The notes: generated by a model not told the origin, from the letters alone. A DNA stretch of 45,778 nt from Bacteroidetes bacterium ADurb.Bin145 (GCA_002070505.1 MWDJ01000026.1:1-45778), one strand, 5' to 3'; shown: positions 35,666 through 44,778, counted from the stretch's first letter. Numbers and translations: made by a program.

Positions 35666-35726
35666 TTACTAAATGATTAAGGGTAGATTACGGTTTGGTT
35701 ACAAAACAATTACAACATATTTACAA
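35666..35726 (-). promoter_or_regulatory. Pho-box-like array of six 11-bp-spaced repeats
   Basis: Read on the minus strand from 35726: TTGTAA, TTGTAA, TTGTAA, CCGTAA, CCTTAA, TAGTAA. All six units start exactly 11 bp apart (plus-strand positions 35721, 35710, 35699, 35688, 35677, 35666) and all carry TAA at positions 4-6. The array ends 11 bases before the -7 box of the lipoprotein-TonB operon. The unit and period match the array before pitA. This is the layout of PhoB/OmpR-type operators, and the PhoB-like gene is 5 kb away. Confidence 0.7.
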
Positions 35727-35823
35727 TCGGGGTAACTACCTGGAATTTCCGGAATGAGTTTAGGGGACAGGATCGCATTTGTACAGCTTTTTGTAACTTG
35801 GAAGCCAAAATCATCAGGTATTC

Positions 35824-36510
35824 ATGATAAGGACCTTTCTTTTTACCGGCTTGCTGTTAAACGTTACCTTTACTTTGGTATCACAGAGTGTTTTAAATCC
35901 AAATTACGGGTTGAAGAGTCACGAGACGCTTGTCATTAACCGGATAGATGCAGCATCAGAATCAACGACTATCCATCTGACGATTGAAAACCGGATCGAA
36001 GGAGGGACGTTTTGTGCGGACAGGAATATATACATAGTTCATCCGGACGGGACCAGGGCGAAACTTATCTCATCTGAAGGTATCCCGGTCTGCCCGGAAA
36101 GCCATAGATTCACATCAATAGGAGAGAAGCTGGATTTCACCCTTACATTTCCGCCTATTAAGCTTAGCACAGACTGGATTGACCTAATAGAAGACTGCAG
36201 GGATAACTGCTTTTATTTTTACGGGATAACCCTCGACAGTGATCTTAACAAAAAGATAGATGAATTATTCAGATTTGCTGAAAACGGGGAATCATTTAAA
36301 GCGCTTGACGGGTTTATTGAACTTCTCAGGGAAACAGACAGCAGGAACAATGGAATTGAAGGCTTGTTATATGTTAATATAATTAAGCTGGCAGGTGACT
36401 CTGGCAATCCAGAACAAGCAGCGGAATTTTATAAAAGGCTCAGATCATCAGGTGTCCCGGGTCTTAAGCATTACCTTCAATACCTTAACGACCAGGGGAT
36501 AAAATATTAG
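35824..36510 (+). CDS. Secreted protein of unknown function
   Basis: 228 residues. N-terminal signal (about 1-20, FLFTGLLLNVTFTLVSQ). The first 130 residues are beta-rich with conserved-looking Cys pairs (FCADRN, VCPES, CRDNC) and no motif I recognise. The C-terminal 90 are helical and resemble a TPR-like pair (LFRFAENGESFKALDGFIELL, then NPEQAAEFYKRLRS). It is divergent from the Pho-box promoter, so it may share the regulatory region, but no clear -7 box precedes it. Function unknown. Confidence 0.7.
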   Translation: MIRTFLFTGLLLNVTFTLVSQSVLNPNYGLKSHETLVINRIDAASESTTIHLTIENRIEGGTFCADRNIYIVHPDGTRAKLISSEGIPVCPESHRFTSIGEKLDFTLTFPPIKLSTDWIDLIEDCRDNCFYFYGITLDSDLNKKIDELFRFAENGESFKALDGFIELLRETDSRNNGIEGLLYVNIIKLAGDSGNPEQAAEFYKRLRSSGVPGLKHYLQYLNDQGIKY

Positions 36511-36542
36511 TCACAAAACCATACGGTGTTACAATTTGCCCG

Positions 36543-36760
36543 GGGTCCCATCTACGTTGCTAAACACCTTGTAATCAACCGCCGAGCGGTTCAATCCCAA
36601 TAACCACAGTCCCGTCTGCGGTAGGGTAGCTAAAAGGATGTCAACCCCGAAGTGGGTTGAATAGACTAAATAAATGGGTATTCATCCTTTATTATTCAAC
36701 CCGCTCCGGGGTTGACATCCCAACGTAGCAATTTACCCCGGATGGGACCGGGGACATTAG
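36543..36760. repeat. REP-like palindrome cluster in a gene-free tract
   Basis: The 427-bp gap 36511-36937 has no gene. It holds (a) a 15-bp hairpin AACCGC-CGA-GCGGTT at 36577-36591; (b) two 28-bp arms, 36636-36663 and 36693-36720, that are inverted copies with 26 of 28 identical bases, each arm itself folding into an AACCC...GGGTT mini-hairpin; (c) an outer pair sharing GGTCCCATC, near 36546 on the plus strand and near 36744 inverted. This is the layout of paired REP elements (BIME). Similar AACCC...GGGTT hairpins occur next to the transposase at 45063-45077. Confidence 0.7.
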
Positions 36761-36885
36761 ATTTTATTGCCTCCGGCAATGTGACTATTCAACCATTTGT
36801 TCTGAATGAGACAGGGGATATAAAGTTCTATTGAGTTTGGTAATGTAACTAGCCAGCATTAACCCGGTATGGGACAGCGGATACC

Positions 36886-36917
36886 AAAAAAAAGGTGCCT
36901 TTTTGAGGCACCCTTTT
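36886..36917 (-). terminator. Intrinsic terminator of the FadL-type gene
   Basis: GGTGCC (36894-36899) pairs with GGCACC (36907-36912) around a 7-nt loop. On the minus strand the stem is followed by eight U residues (A-run at 36886-36893), 26 bases after the porin stop. Strong classical terminator; the A/T arms could make it work in both directions. Confidence 0.85.
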
Positions 36918-36937
36918 AACAGCAATCGGATTATTTC

Positions 36938-38515
36938 CTAGAAACTGAAGTCGACTCCAACGCCGATCAGCATAGTTTTTTTCTTGTAAGTCTCATTCGG
37001 GAGCATATTGATAGCCCCGAGTTTATGATTTACATCTTTTGAATCCTTTACATAGGCTGTATAGCTGCCGCCTATGTTTATACGGATCATGTCGGTCAGG
37101 GAAACTGCACCTCCGATACCGAATGTGTGTGTTGCAAGGCCATAAGTAAGGTCACTCTGGTATTTGCTGTTAACACCCTTGTTAGCGTATGAGTAGCCAC
37201 CGCTTACGAGGAACATGTCAGTTAATTTATATTCAAGACCGGCCTGAAATGACATTCCGTTCTTATCCATTATTTCACTATTGGCAATATGGATTGTAGG
37301 AGTTGTAGCATCAATATCGTGGTCTATTTTATGACCGTAGTCAGCTGATTTGTCGAAGTAGTAGTTACCACCCAGAGCCAGTTTCAGATTTGAAAGCTGA
37401 AGTTCAGCTCCGACGGTCAGCAGTGCAGGCATATCATTTCTGATTTTTTCACCATCGGGGAACATTGTTATAGGTGTTCCGGTTGCAGTATAGCCTATCA
37501 TCAGGTCGGTAGTTGTTTCGTTCTGCAGCTCAAGCTTGGTAGCCATTTCGTATTTGACTGCTATGTTGAGGTTTTCTACAGGTGTAATATTGACGCTGAA
37601 GAACGGAGTAATACCAGATCCGCTCTGTACTACATCAGCTGCCTGATCTTCAAGAAGGTTTGAATTAAGGGCATATTTTGTGGAAGCGGCATTGAAAGCA
37701 CCCACGGCAATGGCATTTGTAAAACCTGTCGGGTCAATGCCCAGAGAGATAAGTCCGGCTCTTACAGATGCACTTATAGGATCATTGGCTCCTACAAGGC
37801 CACCGGTAATTGCAGCCTGAAGGTTAGTTGCTGATGTACTTGCAGTTGCTGAAATACCGTCGAGTATCACAGAAGCATCGGTCCAGCCGGATGCAATATT
37901 AACCTGGACATCTTTCAGATAACCTTCATAGGTATTTTTTGCTGTTACATAACGTAAACCGGCTGCAACAGAGATAAAGTCATTTATCTTATAAGCCAGG
38001 CCACCCTGGAAGCCCAGGAATGTTGATGAGCCTTTAAAGAATACATCCATGCGGTAGGCTGTGGCATTGAAAGGAGCTCCGGCCAGCATCGGGACCAGGT
38101 CAGACTGAGACATCTCAAATGAAGGGAGACCGTCTTCATAAGTAGCTCCGCCGCCGCCGCCGATAGGATTAAATCCGGCAAAAATAGCCAGTTTGTCCAT
38201 CTTATAAGCTGCATAAACAGACGGAAATAAAGGTGCTTTTACAGTTCCTTTATATAATCCGTTGTTAAGATAAGGATAATCACTTTCTACTTCTCTTGTC
38301 TGCCAGATACTCTGGTTGGATAGTGAAAGATGTAATCCATTATTCATTTTCATTAATCCGGCAGGATTGTAATAAGCTGCATCGATCTCAGTCGATGCAT
38401 TCCTGGCGGGAAGGCGTACCCATGCAGCACTCTGGTTAGTATTGGTGACCAGTCCGCCGGCCAGCAGGCTGCCTGCGATCATTGTTCCGATAATCAACGT
38501 GAATAGTTTTCTCAT
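36938..38515 (-). CDS. FadL/OmpP1/TodX-family outer-membrane transporter
   Basis: Outer-membrane beta-barrel for uptake of hydrophobic compounds. 525 residues. Signal peptide (1-20, MIAGSLLAGG), then NTNQSAAWVRLPARNAS and the family hallmark DAAYYNPAGL near residue 48, and a C-terminal phenylalanine (GVDFSF) as needed for barrel assembly. The barrel part includes an unusual loop (about 210-285) rich in Ala, Ser and Gly. It stands alone with its own promoter (38603-38632) and a strong terminator. Ligand unknown. Confidence 0.87.
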   Translation of the reverse strand: MRKLFTLIIGTMIAGSLLAGGLVTNTNQSAAWVRLPARNASTEIDAAYYNPAGLMKMNNGLHLSLSNQSIWQTREVESDYPYLNNGLYKGTVKAPLFPSVYAAYKMDKLAIFAGFNPIGGGGGATYEDGLPSFEMSQSDLVPMLAGAPFNATAYRMDVFFKGSSTFLGFQGGLAYKINDFISVAAGLRYVTAKNTYEGYLKDVQVNIASGWTDASVILDGISATASTSATNLQAAITGGLVGANDPISASVRAGLISLGIDPTGFTNAIAVGAFNAASTKYALNSNLLEDQAADVVQSGSGITPFFSVNITPVENLNIAVKYEMATKLELQNETTTDLMIGYTATGTPITMFPDGEKIRNDMPALLTVGAELQLSNLKLALGGNYYFDKSADYGHKIDHDIDATTPTIHIANSEIMDKNGMSFQAGLEYKLTDMFLVSGGYSYANKGVNSKYQSDLTYGLATHTFGIGGAVSLTDMIRINIGGSYTAYVKDSKDVNHKLGAINMLPNETYKKKTMLIGVGVDFSF

Positions 38516-38602
38516 AAGATAGTTTTTAAGTTTAAACCTAATGACCTATGCATAAGTGTTTACATAAGCCCCATACTTTTTTCAAAACAGTAAAAAACGG
38601 AT

Positions 38603-38632
38603 CAAAAGTATGCATTTATTTGAATTTTGCAA
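38603..38632 (-). promoter_or_regulatory. Bacteroidota-type promoter for the FadL-type gene
   Basis: Minus strand: TTG (38632-38630), 19-base spacer, TACTTTTG (38610-38603), an ideal match to the -33/-7 consensus. It predicts a leader of about 80 bases. The rest of the 227-bp gap 38516-38742 shows no other feature. Confidence 0.6.
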
Positions 38633-38742
38633 TAGGTCTAAAATATTATATTGATATCTAAACATTTGTAAACCTTAAGGGAATCCGTTCGAAAATAGAT
38701 ATTTATATTCAGAGTAGCAACTGTTAAAAAACCAGAACAGAA

Positions 38743-40968
38743 TCAGAAATTTGCAGAAAGCCTCAGGCTGCAATTCCTCTGAGGCTGGATATCTCCCGGT
38801 CGTCCCATGTATTCCGTATTGGTAATATTCTTGACCGCAAGTGAGAATTTAAGTCTTTCATTCAGACTATAACCTGCCATGACATCAATCAGGAAATACC
38901 CGGTATTATGACCGAGCCAGTATTCATAGAAACCGGGTAGGAAAGACTCCCTTGTTATTGGATTCACAAAAGCATCATCAATATTCAGGATCTTTGATTT
39001 AGCATATAAGCTTATCCCGGCTTCAAATTTTTTCCAGTCAGCGTCAAAGGAGATCTTTGCTGAATGTTTTCTCCTGTATTTGAGATATCTGTTTTCATTA
39101 TGAGAGGCTTCGATGTCGACCGGATTGATAAATGAATAACCCCCTGTAATTGTGGTATTGACCTCCCCTAATGATCCGGTGATGACAAATTCCGCCTCTG
39201 TTCCCATTATCTGTGATTCTTCCCTGTTGGTAGCCATAAAACCGAAACCTTCTTCGGAGCTGACCATAATGAATTCAATAAGATCAGAATTACGCATGAA
39301 AAAGAATGATAGATCAGCCTGTCCCGAGAAATTTCCGAAAGAGATTCCCTGTTTAAGTCCAACTTCAGCATTCCATCCGGATTCAGGACGGAGACCAGGG
39401 TTTTCAATGATCCGGATAGATCCGATAGTAGTCGCAGCAAATTTCTCAGCCATGGCGGGGAACCTGTATCCCTGTCCAAAGGAGGCTCTCAGGTAAGTGT
39501 AGTCTGCAGCCTGCCAGTTTAGCCCGGCCCTTAATATAGGCACAGTCCTGTCATGTATGCCGTCAAGCGAATAACTTTCAACACGTAAACCGGCCACAGC
39601 CTTCAGGCGCGACAGTGGATTGAATTCAGCCTGTGTGAATCCTGCAAAGGTAAATGAAGTATGATCGTTGAAAAACCTGGAATTCACCTTACTGTAGTTC
39701 TCAGAAATACCCGCTGTGAGATCAAGGTAACTTAGTAACCTGTACCTGAACTGGTACTCAGAGTACAGTGAGACAGCATCGCTGTTTTTAGTGATATCAT
39801 CGGGCAGCCGGTTGGTTGTCGATTGCATCCGGACCTTCAGGTCGTGACTATAACTGTTGCTTTTTTTCAGGGAGATAAACGGATCGACAGTAAGGAAGGT
39901 CCCATGGTATTCCCTTGCAGTCGATTCTGATTGTTTCAGGGCTCCATACTCTGCATCTTCCCAGAGGACGAAATCTCTCTTCTCATTATAGCCTGCATTA
40001 AGATTCATACCGTATGTAAGACCATCGACCTTCCCGTTGAAATGCTTTAACTTAAGATTGACCCTTCCTAATGTTTCATCATTCAATCGGCGGTATCCTT
40101 CATCAAGAAGCAAATGTCCGCTTACAGCTAAATCCGTCTTTCCGAATTTCTGGAGATGGGAGACTGATGTGCTCGAGAATTTCTGCGGGCTCTTCCACCA
40201 TATCCAGTTATTGTTCCCTGGTTTTCCATAAAGTCCGACTTCAGTAACAATCTTACTTACTGGTATATTGGAAGCATCTGATGTTCTGAAATTAATTACA
40301 CCGTTCAAAGCTGAAGACCCGTAGAGGACAGAAGAAGCTCCTTTGATAATTTCAATCTGTGAAATATTTTCCAGAGGCAGATACTGCCATTTTATATTGC
40401 CGGCGTCTGCTGAAAGCATTGGTAGTCCGTCAATAAGTGCCAGAACACGGCTTCCGGCGCCATAACTGAATCCGCTACCTCCCCTGATAGAAGCCTGGCC
40501 GTCAAGCACTTCTATTCCGGTGGTTTTATTGACAAGTTCCTGTGGATCAGTAATATGGTTGGCAGCAAGGAAAGATGTTTTGATTATATCCATCGACACG
40601 CTCAGTTCTGCGATCTTCTGTTCAGTTTTATTTGCACTTACAACAATCTGATCTATTTCCCGGAGTTTTGTCGAAAGGGCAATGTTAAGGTCAAGTGTAT
40701 CTCCTTCGTTCAGAGTTATATCGCGGCTGATGCTTTCATATCCCACCAGCTGGAATATAATGTTCAGATGCCCCGGGTTACTTATTATTTCATAACGTCC
40801 ATCAGGGTCGGTGATAGTACCGGAATTCCTTCCGTAAATTACATAGACACCTTCCAGGGGTTCACTGGTGAGCTTATCAGACACTTTACCCCTTATAACT
40901 CCTCCGGGATCAGAAGTATTTAAAGATATTCCAAGAATAAGACCTGCGATAAATACCAGATGATGCAT
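38743..40968 (-). CDS. TonB-dependent receptor (BtuB/FepA-like size)
   Basis: 741 residues. Signal segment (1-17), a carboxypeptidase-regulatory-like domain (about 24-105, IRGKVSDKLTSEPLEGVYV), a plug domain (about 115-235, with SIRGGSGFSYGAGSRVLALIDG and IEIIKGASSVLYGSSALNGV) and a barrel ending in LRLSANF. Import substrate unknown. It is the last of three minus-strand genes: its start shares one base with the stop of the lipoprotein gene upstream, which in turn overlaps a carbohydrate-hydrolase gene, so a sugar-related ligand is possible. Confidence 0.87.
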   Translation of the reverse strand: MHHLVFIAGLILGISLNTSDPGGVIRGKVSDKLTSEPLEGVYVIYGRNSGTITDPDGRYEIISNPGHLNIIFQLVGYESISRDITLNEGDTLDLNIALSTKLREIDQIVVSANKTEQKIAELSVSMDIIKTSFLAANHITDPQELVNKTTGIEVLDGQASIRGGSGFSYGAGSRVLALIDGLPMLSADAGNIKWQYLPLENISQIEIIKGASSVLYGSSALNGVINFRTSDASNIPVSKIVTEVGLYGKPGNNNWIWWKSPQKFSSTSVSHLQKFGKTDLAVSGHLLLDEGYRRLNDETLGRVNLKLKHFNGKVDGLTYGMNLNAGYNEKRDFVLWEDAEYGALKQSESTAREYHGTFLTVDPFISLKKSNSYSHDLKVRMQSTTNRLPDDITKNSDAVSLYSEYQFRYRLLSYLDLTAGISENYSKVNSRFFNDHTSFTFAGFTQAEFNPLSRLKAVAGLRVESYSLDGIHDRTVPILRAGLNWQAADYTYLRASFGQGYRFPAMAEKFAATTIGSIRIIENPGLRPESGWNAEVGLKQGISFGNFSGQADLSFFFMRNSDLIEFIMVSSEEGFGFMATNREESQIMGTEAEFVITGSLGEVNTTITGGYSFINPVDIEASHNENRYLKYRRKHSAKISFDADWKKFEAGISLYAKSKILNIDDAFVNPITRESFLPGFYEYWLGHNTGYFLIDVMAGYSLNERLKFSLAVKNITNTEYMGRPGDIQPQRNCSLRLSANF

Positions 40969-41381
40969 TATTTCGGTTTGAATGTCATTCTGATCTTATA
41001 AACTTTCGCCGGATTAGTCCGGTCGGGTGCTGAAGTGGTTATTTTAAACGACTGGGATGTCAGCTCAACCACTTTACACTTGAAGTATATCGGCTCGGTA
41101 TCAGGTTTTATCATTATATCTGTTTCTTTATTATCAGTGAAGTACCATATGCCGGTATAGTTTCCGAATGTTCCTGTACCATCCTCCTTGAATTGTGCTT
41201 CTCCCTTGAAATTCTCCAGTACTCCGCCCGGGCCTCCTGCATCTATCCCGTCAGCAAGCAGCGAATCTGTTACCCAGATATTTGTTGTAAGCAGTTCGAA
41301 GCGCTCAGATTTACCATCTTTATTGCACGAGAAGGCAATAAAAGATAATAAGATAACTGTCACTAATGCAAAGTTTCTCAT
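40968..41381 (-). CDS. Lipocalin-like lipoprotein
   Basis: 137 residues with a lipoprotein signal (Cys19 in FSCNKDG). The rest is an eight-strand-like small barrel (LTTNIWVTDSLLADG, FKEDGTGTFGNYTGIWYFTDN, IRMTFKPK), the pattern of the lipocalin-like domains common in Bacteroidota lipoproteins. Start overlaps the upstream hydrolase gene by 4 bases and its stop shares a base with the receptor start, so the three are co-translated. It may hand a ligand to the receptor; that is inference. Confidence 0.72.
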   Translation of the reverse strand: MRNFALVTVILLSFIAFSCNKDGKSERFELLTTNIWVTDSLLADGIDAGGPGGVLENFKGEAQFKEDGTGTFGNYTGIWYFTDNKETDIMIKPDTEPIYFKCKVVELTSQSFKITTSAPDRTNPAKVYKIRMTFKPK

Positions 41382-42730
41382 AATGATCTTATTTTAATGT
41401 TCTTAAATGAAACTTTATCCCCGTGATCCTGAAGAAGTATCCTGCCTTCCTGTACTTCCCCGAAACCCGGGGAGGTTTTAAATTTACTTTTTGCCACTAA
41501 CTCTTTCCAGGCATCTGTGCCTCTTTCGTATTCCACTGTCATCATCCCGTTAAGCCAGTGCTGTACCTTATTTCCATTAACCACAATAGTTGCCCTGTTC
41601 CAGATATCAATACCATTATCCCTTTTATTTTGCGGTGCAATAAGGTCATAAAGACCAGCCAGGGTGCGGTTACCTCCCACACCCGCTTTTGCATCCGGAT
41701 GATTACGGTCGTCGAGCACCTGATATTCACATCCTATTGATGCCAGTGATCCATTATCACTTTCAGTATCAACAAAATATTTGATACCGCTGTTAGCTCC
41801 TTTTGCATATCTGAAATCAACTATCAGTTCGAAGTTACTGAATTTATCAATGCTGACGATATCTCCTCCGCCACCCTGGGCTTTTGTTTCCGGGCTCACT
41901 GAAAGAATGCCGTCGTGTATTTCCCATCCCGATACCGGGAAAGTCTTTGTCCTGGCGTTCATCCAACCCTTTGATGTTGTTCCGTCAAACAGAAGTCTCC
42001 AGCCTTCCTTTTTCTCTCTTTCAGTAAGAGTATTATCAAGGAAGCTTGTCTGGGGGATGATATCTGAATACGGGGTAGCGTATTTTGAGAGATTTTCTGT
42101 CATTATCCTGATATTCTTCCATTTAACCTGCAACCCTGCTTTAGATTTGTCTTCCCCGATTGAATGAACCTGAAGAGCAATGAATCCTGATGGTGTGAGA
42201 TAATCAACTACATCAGCGCAGGGTATTCCGTTCACCCATGTCCGGATTGAATTCCCGATAGCTTCCAGCCTGTAATGGTTCCATTCACCGGGCCTGAAAG
42301 CTTTTCTTCCCTTAGGATTATTGTCCAGCGTGTACATCCATCCACGCCGTGCTTCATCGTAAATACCTCCTGACCAGGCTCTTTCTGAAGGATCAATTTC
42401 AACCTGGTATCCATGAACCCTTCCATTCTGATATTCAGCCAGGCTTTCGCTTCTGAACTGAACACCGGAATTAAGCTGGGGATCGATCCATGTATCGAAT
42501 TCCAGAATGAAGTCCCCGTATTTCTCTTTGGTGCATAAAAACGAATTAGGGGAGTTAAGCACTGTAGTGCCGGTTACGATCCCTTTTTCAAGGATAAAGG
42601 TGGCTGTACCGTTTATCTGGGTCCAGGCATTAAGATCCTTACCTGCAAGTTTTTTCCATTTACCCTCAGCGTATTGTCCGGTAAGAAGGGTGATAAGGAT
42701 CAGACTGAAAAAGAATGAAATTCTCCTCAT
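41378..42730 (-). CDS. Tandem 3-keto-disaccharide hydrolase-domain (DUF1080) protein
   Basis: 450 residues with a signal peptide (1-21). Two concanavalin-like DUF1080 domains: about 24-215 (SGVQFRSESLAEY, VHGYQVEIDP, RPGEWNHYRLEAIGN) and about 236-450 (EGWRLLFDGTTSKGWM, NSGIKYFVDT, GCEYQVLDD, ILLQDHGDKVSFKNIKIR). Single-domain members hydrolyse 3-keto-glycosides made by glucoside 3-dehydrogenases; doubled proteins are less studied. It starts the operon with the lipocalin-like lipoprotein and the TonB receptor. Divergent from it is a GH105-type hydrolase gene, so the site handles plant-type or host glycans. Confidence 0.84.
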   Translation of the reverse strand: MRRISFFFSLILITLLTGQYAEGKWKKLAGKDLNAWTQINGTATFILEKGIVTGTTVLNSPNSFLCTKEKYGDFILEFDTWIDPQLNSGVQFRSESLAEYQNGRVHGYQVEIDPSERAWSGGIYDEARRGWMYTLDNNPKGRKAFRPGEWNHYRLEAIGNSIRTWVNGIPCADVVDYLTPSGFIALQVHSIGEDKSKAGLQVKWKNIRIMTENLSKYATPYSDIIPQTSFLDNTLTEREKKEGWRLLFDGTTSKGWMNARTKTFPVSGWEIHDGILSVSPETKAQGGGGDIVSIDKFSNFELIVDFRYAKGANSGIKYFVDTESDNGSLASIGCEYQVLDDRNHPDAKAGVGGNRTLAGLYDLIAPQNKRDNGIDIWNRATIVVNGNKVQHWLNGMMTVEYERGTDAWKELVAKSKFKTSPGFGEVQEGRILLQDHGDKVSFKNIKIRSL

Positions 42731-42865
42731 AATATTAGTTTCAAGAATGTATTTCAGGGTACAAGATAAATAATTTTGATGTTAAATTTTTTCAGACAGG
42801 ATTAATAAAATTGTTTAAGAAATCAGAATTTTAGTCCGGTTTCGAGAATCATAGTCTGAGTTTAA

Positions 42866-42873
42866 TAACTTTG
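42866..42873 (+). promoter_or_regulatory. Candidate -7 element for the GH105-type gene
   Basis: TAACTTTG matches TAnnTTTG, 20 bases before the start at 42894. No TTG at -33. An 8-bp palindrome ACTTAAGT follows a few bases later. No counterpart was found for the divergent operon in this 163-bp gap. Confidence 0.4.
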
Positions 42874-42893
42874 ATTGACTTAAGTTAACTATT

Positions 42894-44759
42894 ATGAAAA
42901 ATTCAGGAAGCAGATCAATCTCTTTAATACTGGTCTCATGTTTTATAATTCACACCGGTGTCTTCGATTCATCTGCCCAGCCGGTGGTGGGTCTTGATAA
43001 CTGGTTCAACCGGGAGACTAATGCAAAAACAGGTCTTCCATATCATTATCTCTGGAGTGATAAGGAGTGGAGCGGTTATTCGAGGTTTGGGGAAATATTT
43101 GAATCGAGAGGGGCAAAGATAAGAACAGTTGAAAAACCGACTGCCTCTGTACTTGATGATCTGGATATTTATATAATAGTTGATCCCGACACGACGACCG
43201 AATCGAAGAGCCCCAATTATATACTTCCTGAGGATATAAAAGCGATTAAGCAATGGGTAAGGAAAGGTGGTGTCCTTGCTGTTTTTGCCAATGACGGGCC
43301 TAACTGCGAGTTCACCCACCTGAATCAGCTCATGAAGAATTTCGGAATGAAGTTCAACCATGTAACCCTTCACCCGGTCACAGGGAAGGAATTTGAGATG
43401 GGAGCCTGTACCAATTTGCCAGCACATCCTCTGTTCAGGGATGTTTCCAAGATCTATATCAAAGAGGTAGCGGACATAAAATTATCAGGTAAAGCCAGGG
43501 CTATCCTGACTGAAAAGAATAAGGTGCTTCTTGCTGAAGCCAGGATCGGGAAGGGTTATGTATTTGCAATAGGCGATCCCTGGATCTATAATGAATATAT
43601 CGATCATGACCGGCTGCCGGAGGGCTTTATGAACAGGAAAGCTGCAGAGAACCTGGTTGAGATGCTCATCGGAAATACGGGAAAGCCTGTTATCAGGAAA
43701 GAGATCACTAAAGAACAGACCTTGAATGAGATGATTCTGGCAAACAGATATTTCATTGATAAATGGCCGGATGTGGGAAAGACAATAATCACTGACAGGG
43801 AGCGTCCAAGCAATATATGGACACGCGGTGTTTATTATGAGGGCCTGATGTCGCTTTATAAGATCAAACCCGATCCGGAATATCTGAATTATGCTGTCTC
43901 CTGGGGCGAGTTTCACAAATGGGGCCTGCGAGACGGTATACAGACAAGGAATGCCGACAACCAGTGTTGCGGACAGACATACATAGACCTGTATCTGATG
44001 GATGAGACAAAGACCGAAAGAATCCGGGATATTAAGGCATGCATAGATAATATGCTTTATACCGACAAGATCGATGACTGGAACTGGATCGATGCTCTTC
44101 AGATGGCCATGCCCGTCTTTGCCCGGATAGGTTCAATCTACAAAGATGATAAGTATTTTAACCGCATGTACGAAATGTACCTTTACACAAAGCAGTTGCA
44201 TGGCTCGGATGGTCTTTATAATACCATGGATCATCTGTGGTGGCGGGATGCTGATTTTGATCCTCCTTACAAGGAACCAAACGGGGAGGATTGTTACTGG
44301 TCGAGAGGCAACGGATGGGTGCTTGCAGCATTGGTGAGAACAATTGATTTTTTACCCGCTGACAGCCCCTATAAAACAGAATTCCTGACTGTTTACCGGG
44401 AAATGGTCGATGCTCTTGTCGCCTGCCAGAGAGACGACGGCTTCTGGAATGTGAGCCTTCATGATGATTCAAACTATGGCGGAAAAGAGCTGACAGGGAC
44501 ATCTTTGTTCGTATATGGCATTGCCTGGGGAATTAACAATGGCATACTCGACAGGGGAAGGTATGAACCTATTGTCAAGAAATCCTGGAGAGCACTTGTT
44601 GAAGATTGTGTTCATCCCAACGGATTTCTGGGCTATGTACAGGGAACAGGAAAACAGCCGTCCGACAGTCAGCCTGTAGGATATGAAAATGTTCCGAATT
44701 TTGAGGATTTCGGATTAGGGTGTTTCATTCTGGCCGGTTCAGAGATGTACAAATTGTAG
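42894..44759 (+). CDS. Unsaturated uronyl hydrolase (GH105/GH88 type) with N-terminal amidotransferase-like domain
   Basis: 621 residues. Signal peptide (1-29, ending SSAQ). Residues 30-262 form a flavodoxin/GATase-like domain of DUF4350 type (LDDLDIYIIVDPDT, KQWVRKGGVLAVFANDG, IGKGYVFAIGDPW). Residues about 272-621 form an (alpha/alpha)6 barrel with Asp400 in WIDALQMAMPVFA, the catalytic-acid position of GH105, and GTSLFVYGIAWGINNGIL and FGLGCFILAGSEMY at the end. GH105 enzymes remove unsaturated galacturonyl or glucuronyl ends left by polysaccharide lyases. It is divergent from the DUF1080-TonB operon. Exact substrate unknown. Confidence 0.86.
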   Translation: MKNSGSRSISLILVSCFIIHTGVFDSSAQPVVGLDNWFNRETNAKTGLPYHYLWSDKEWSGYSRFGEIFESRGAKIRTVEKPTASVLDDLDIYIIVDPDTTTESKSPNYILPEDIKAIKQWVRKGGVLAVFANDGPNCEFTHLNQLMKNFGMKFNHVTLHPVTGKEFEMGACTNLPAHPLFRDVSKIYIKEVADIKLSGKARAILTEKNKVLLAEARIGKGYVFAIGDPWIYNEYIDHDRLPEGFMNRKAAENLVEMLIGNTGKPVIRKEITKEQTLNEMILANRYFIDKWPDVGKTIITDRERPSNIWTRGVYYEGLMSLYKIKPDPEYLNYAVSWGEFHKWGLRDGIQTRNADNQCCGQTYIDLYLMDETKTERIRDIKACIDNMLYTDKIDDWNWIDALQMAMPVFARIGSIYKDDKYFNRMYEMYLYTKQLHGSDGLYNTMDHLWWRDADFDPPYKEPNGEDCYWSRGNGWVLAALVRTIDFLPADSPYKTEFLTVYREMVDALVACQRDDGFWNVSLHDDSNYGGKELTGTSLFVYGIAWGINNGILDRGRYEPIVKKSWRALVEDCVHPNGFLGYVQGTGKQPSDSQPVGYENVPNFEDFGLGCFILAGSEMYKL

Positions 44760-44778
44760 AGGAATCTTTTAAGAATGA

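Noticed and set aside
36511-36937. CRISPR-like array in the repeat-rich gap
   Set aside because: Repeats are inverted and palindromic, not regularly spaced direct repeats, and no cas gene is present.
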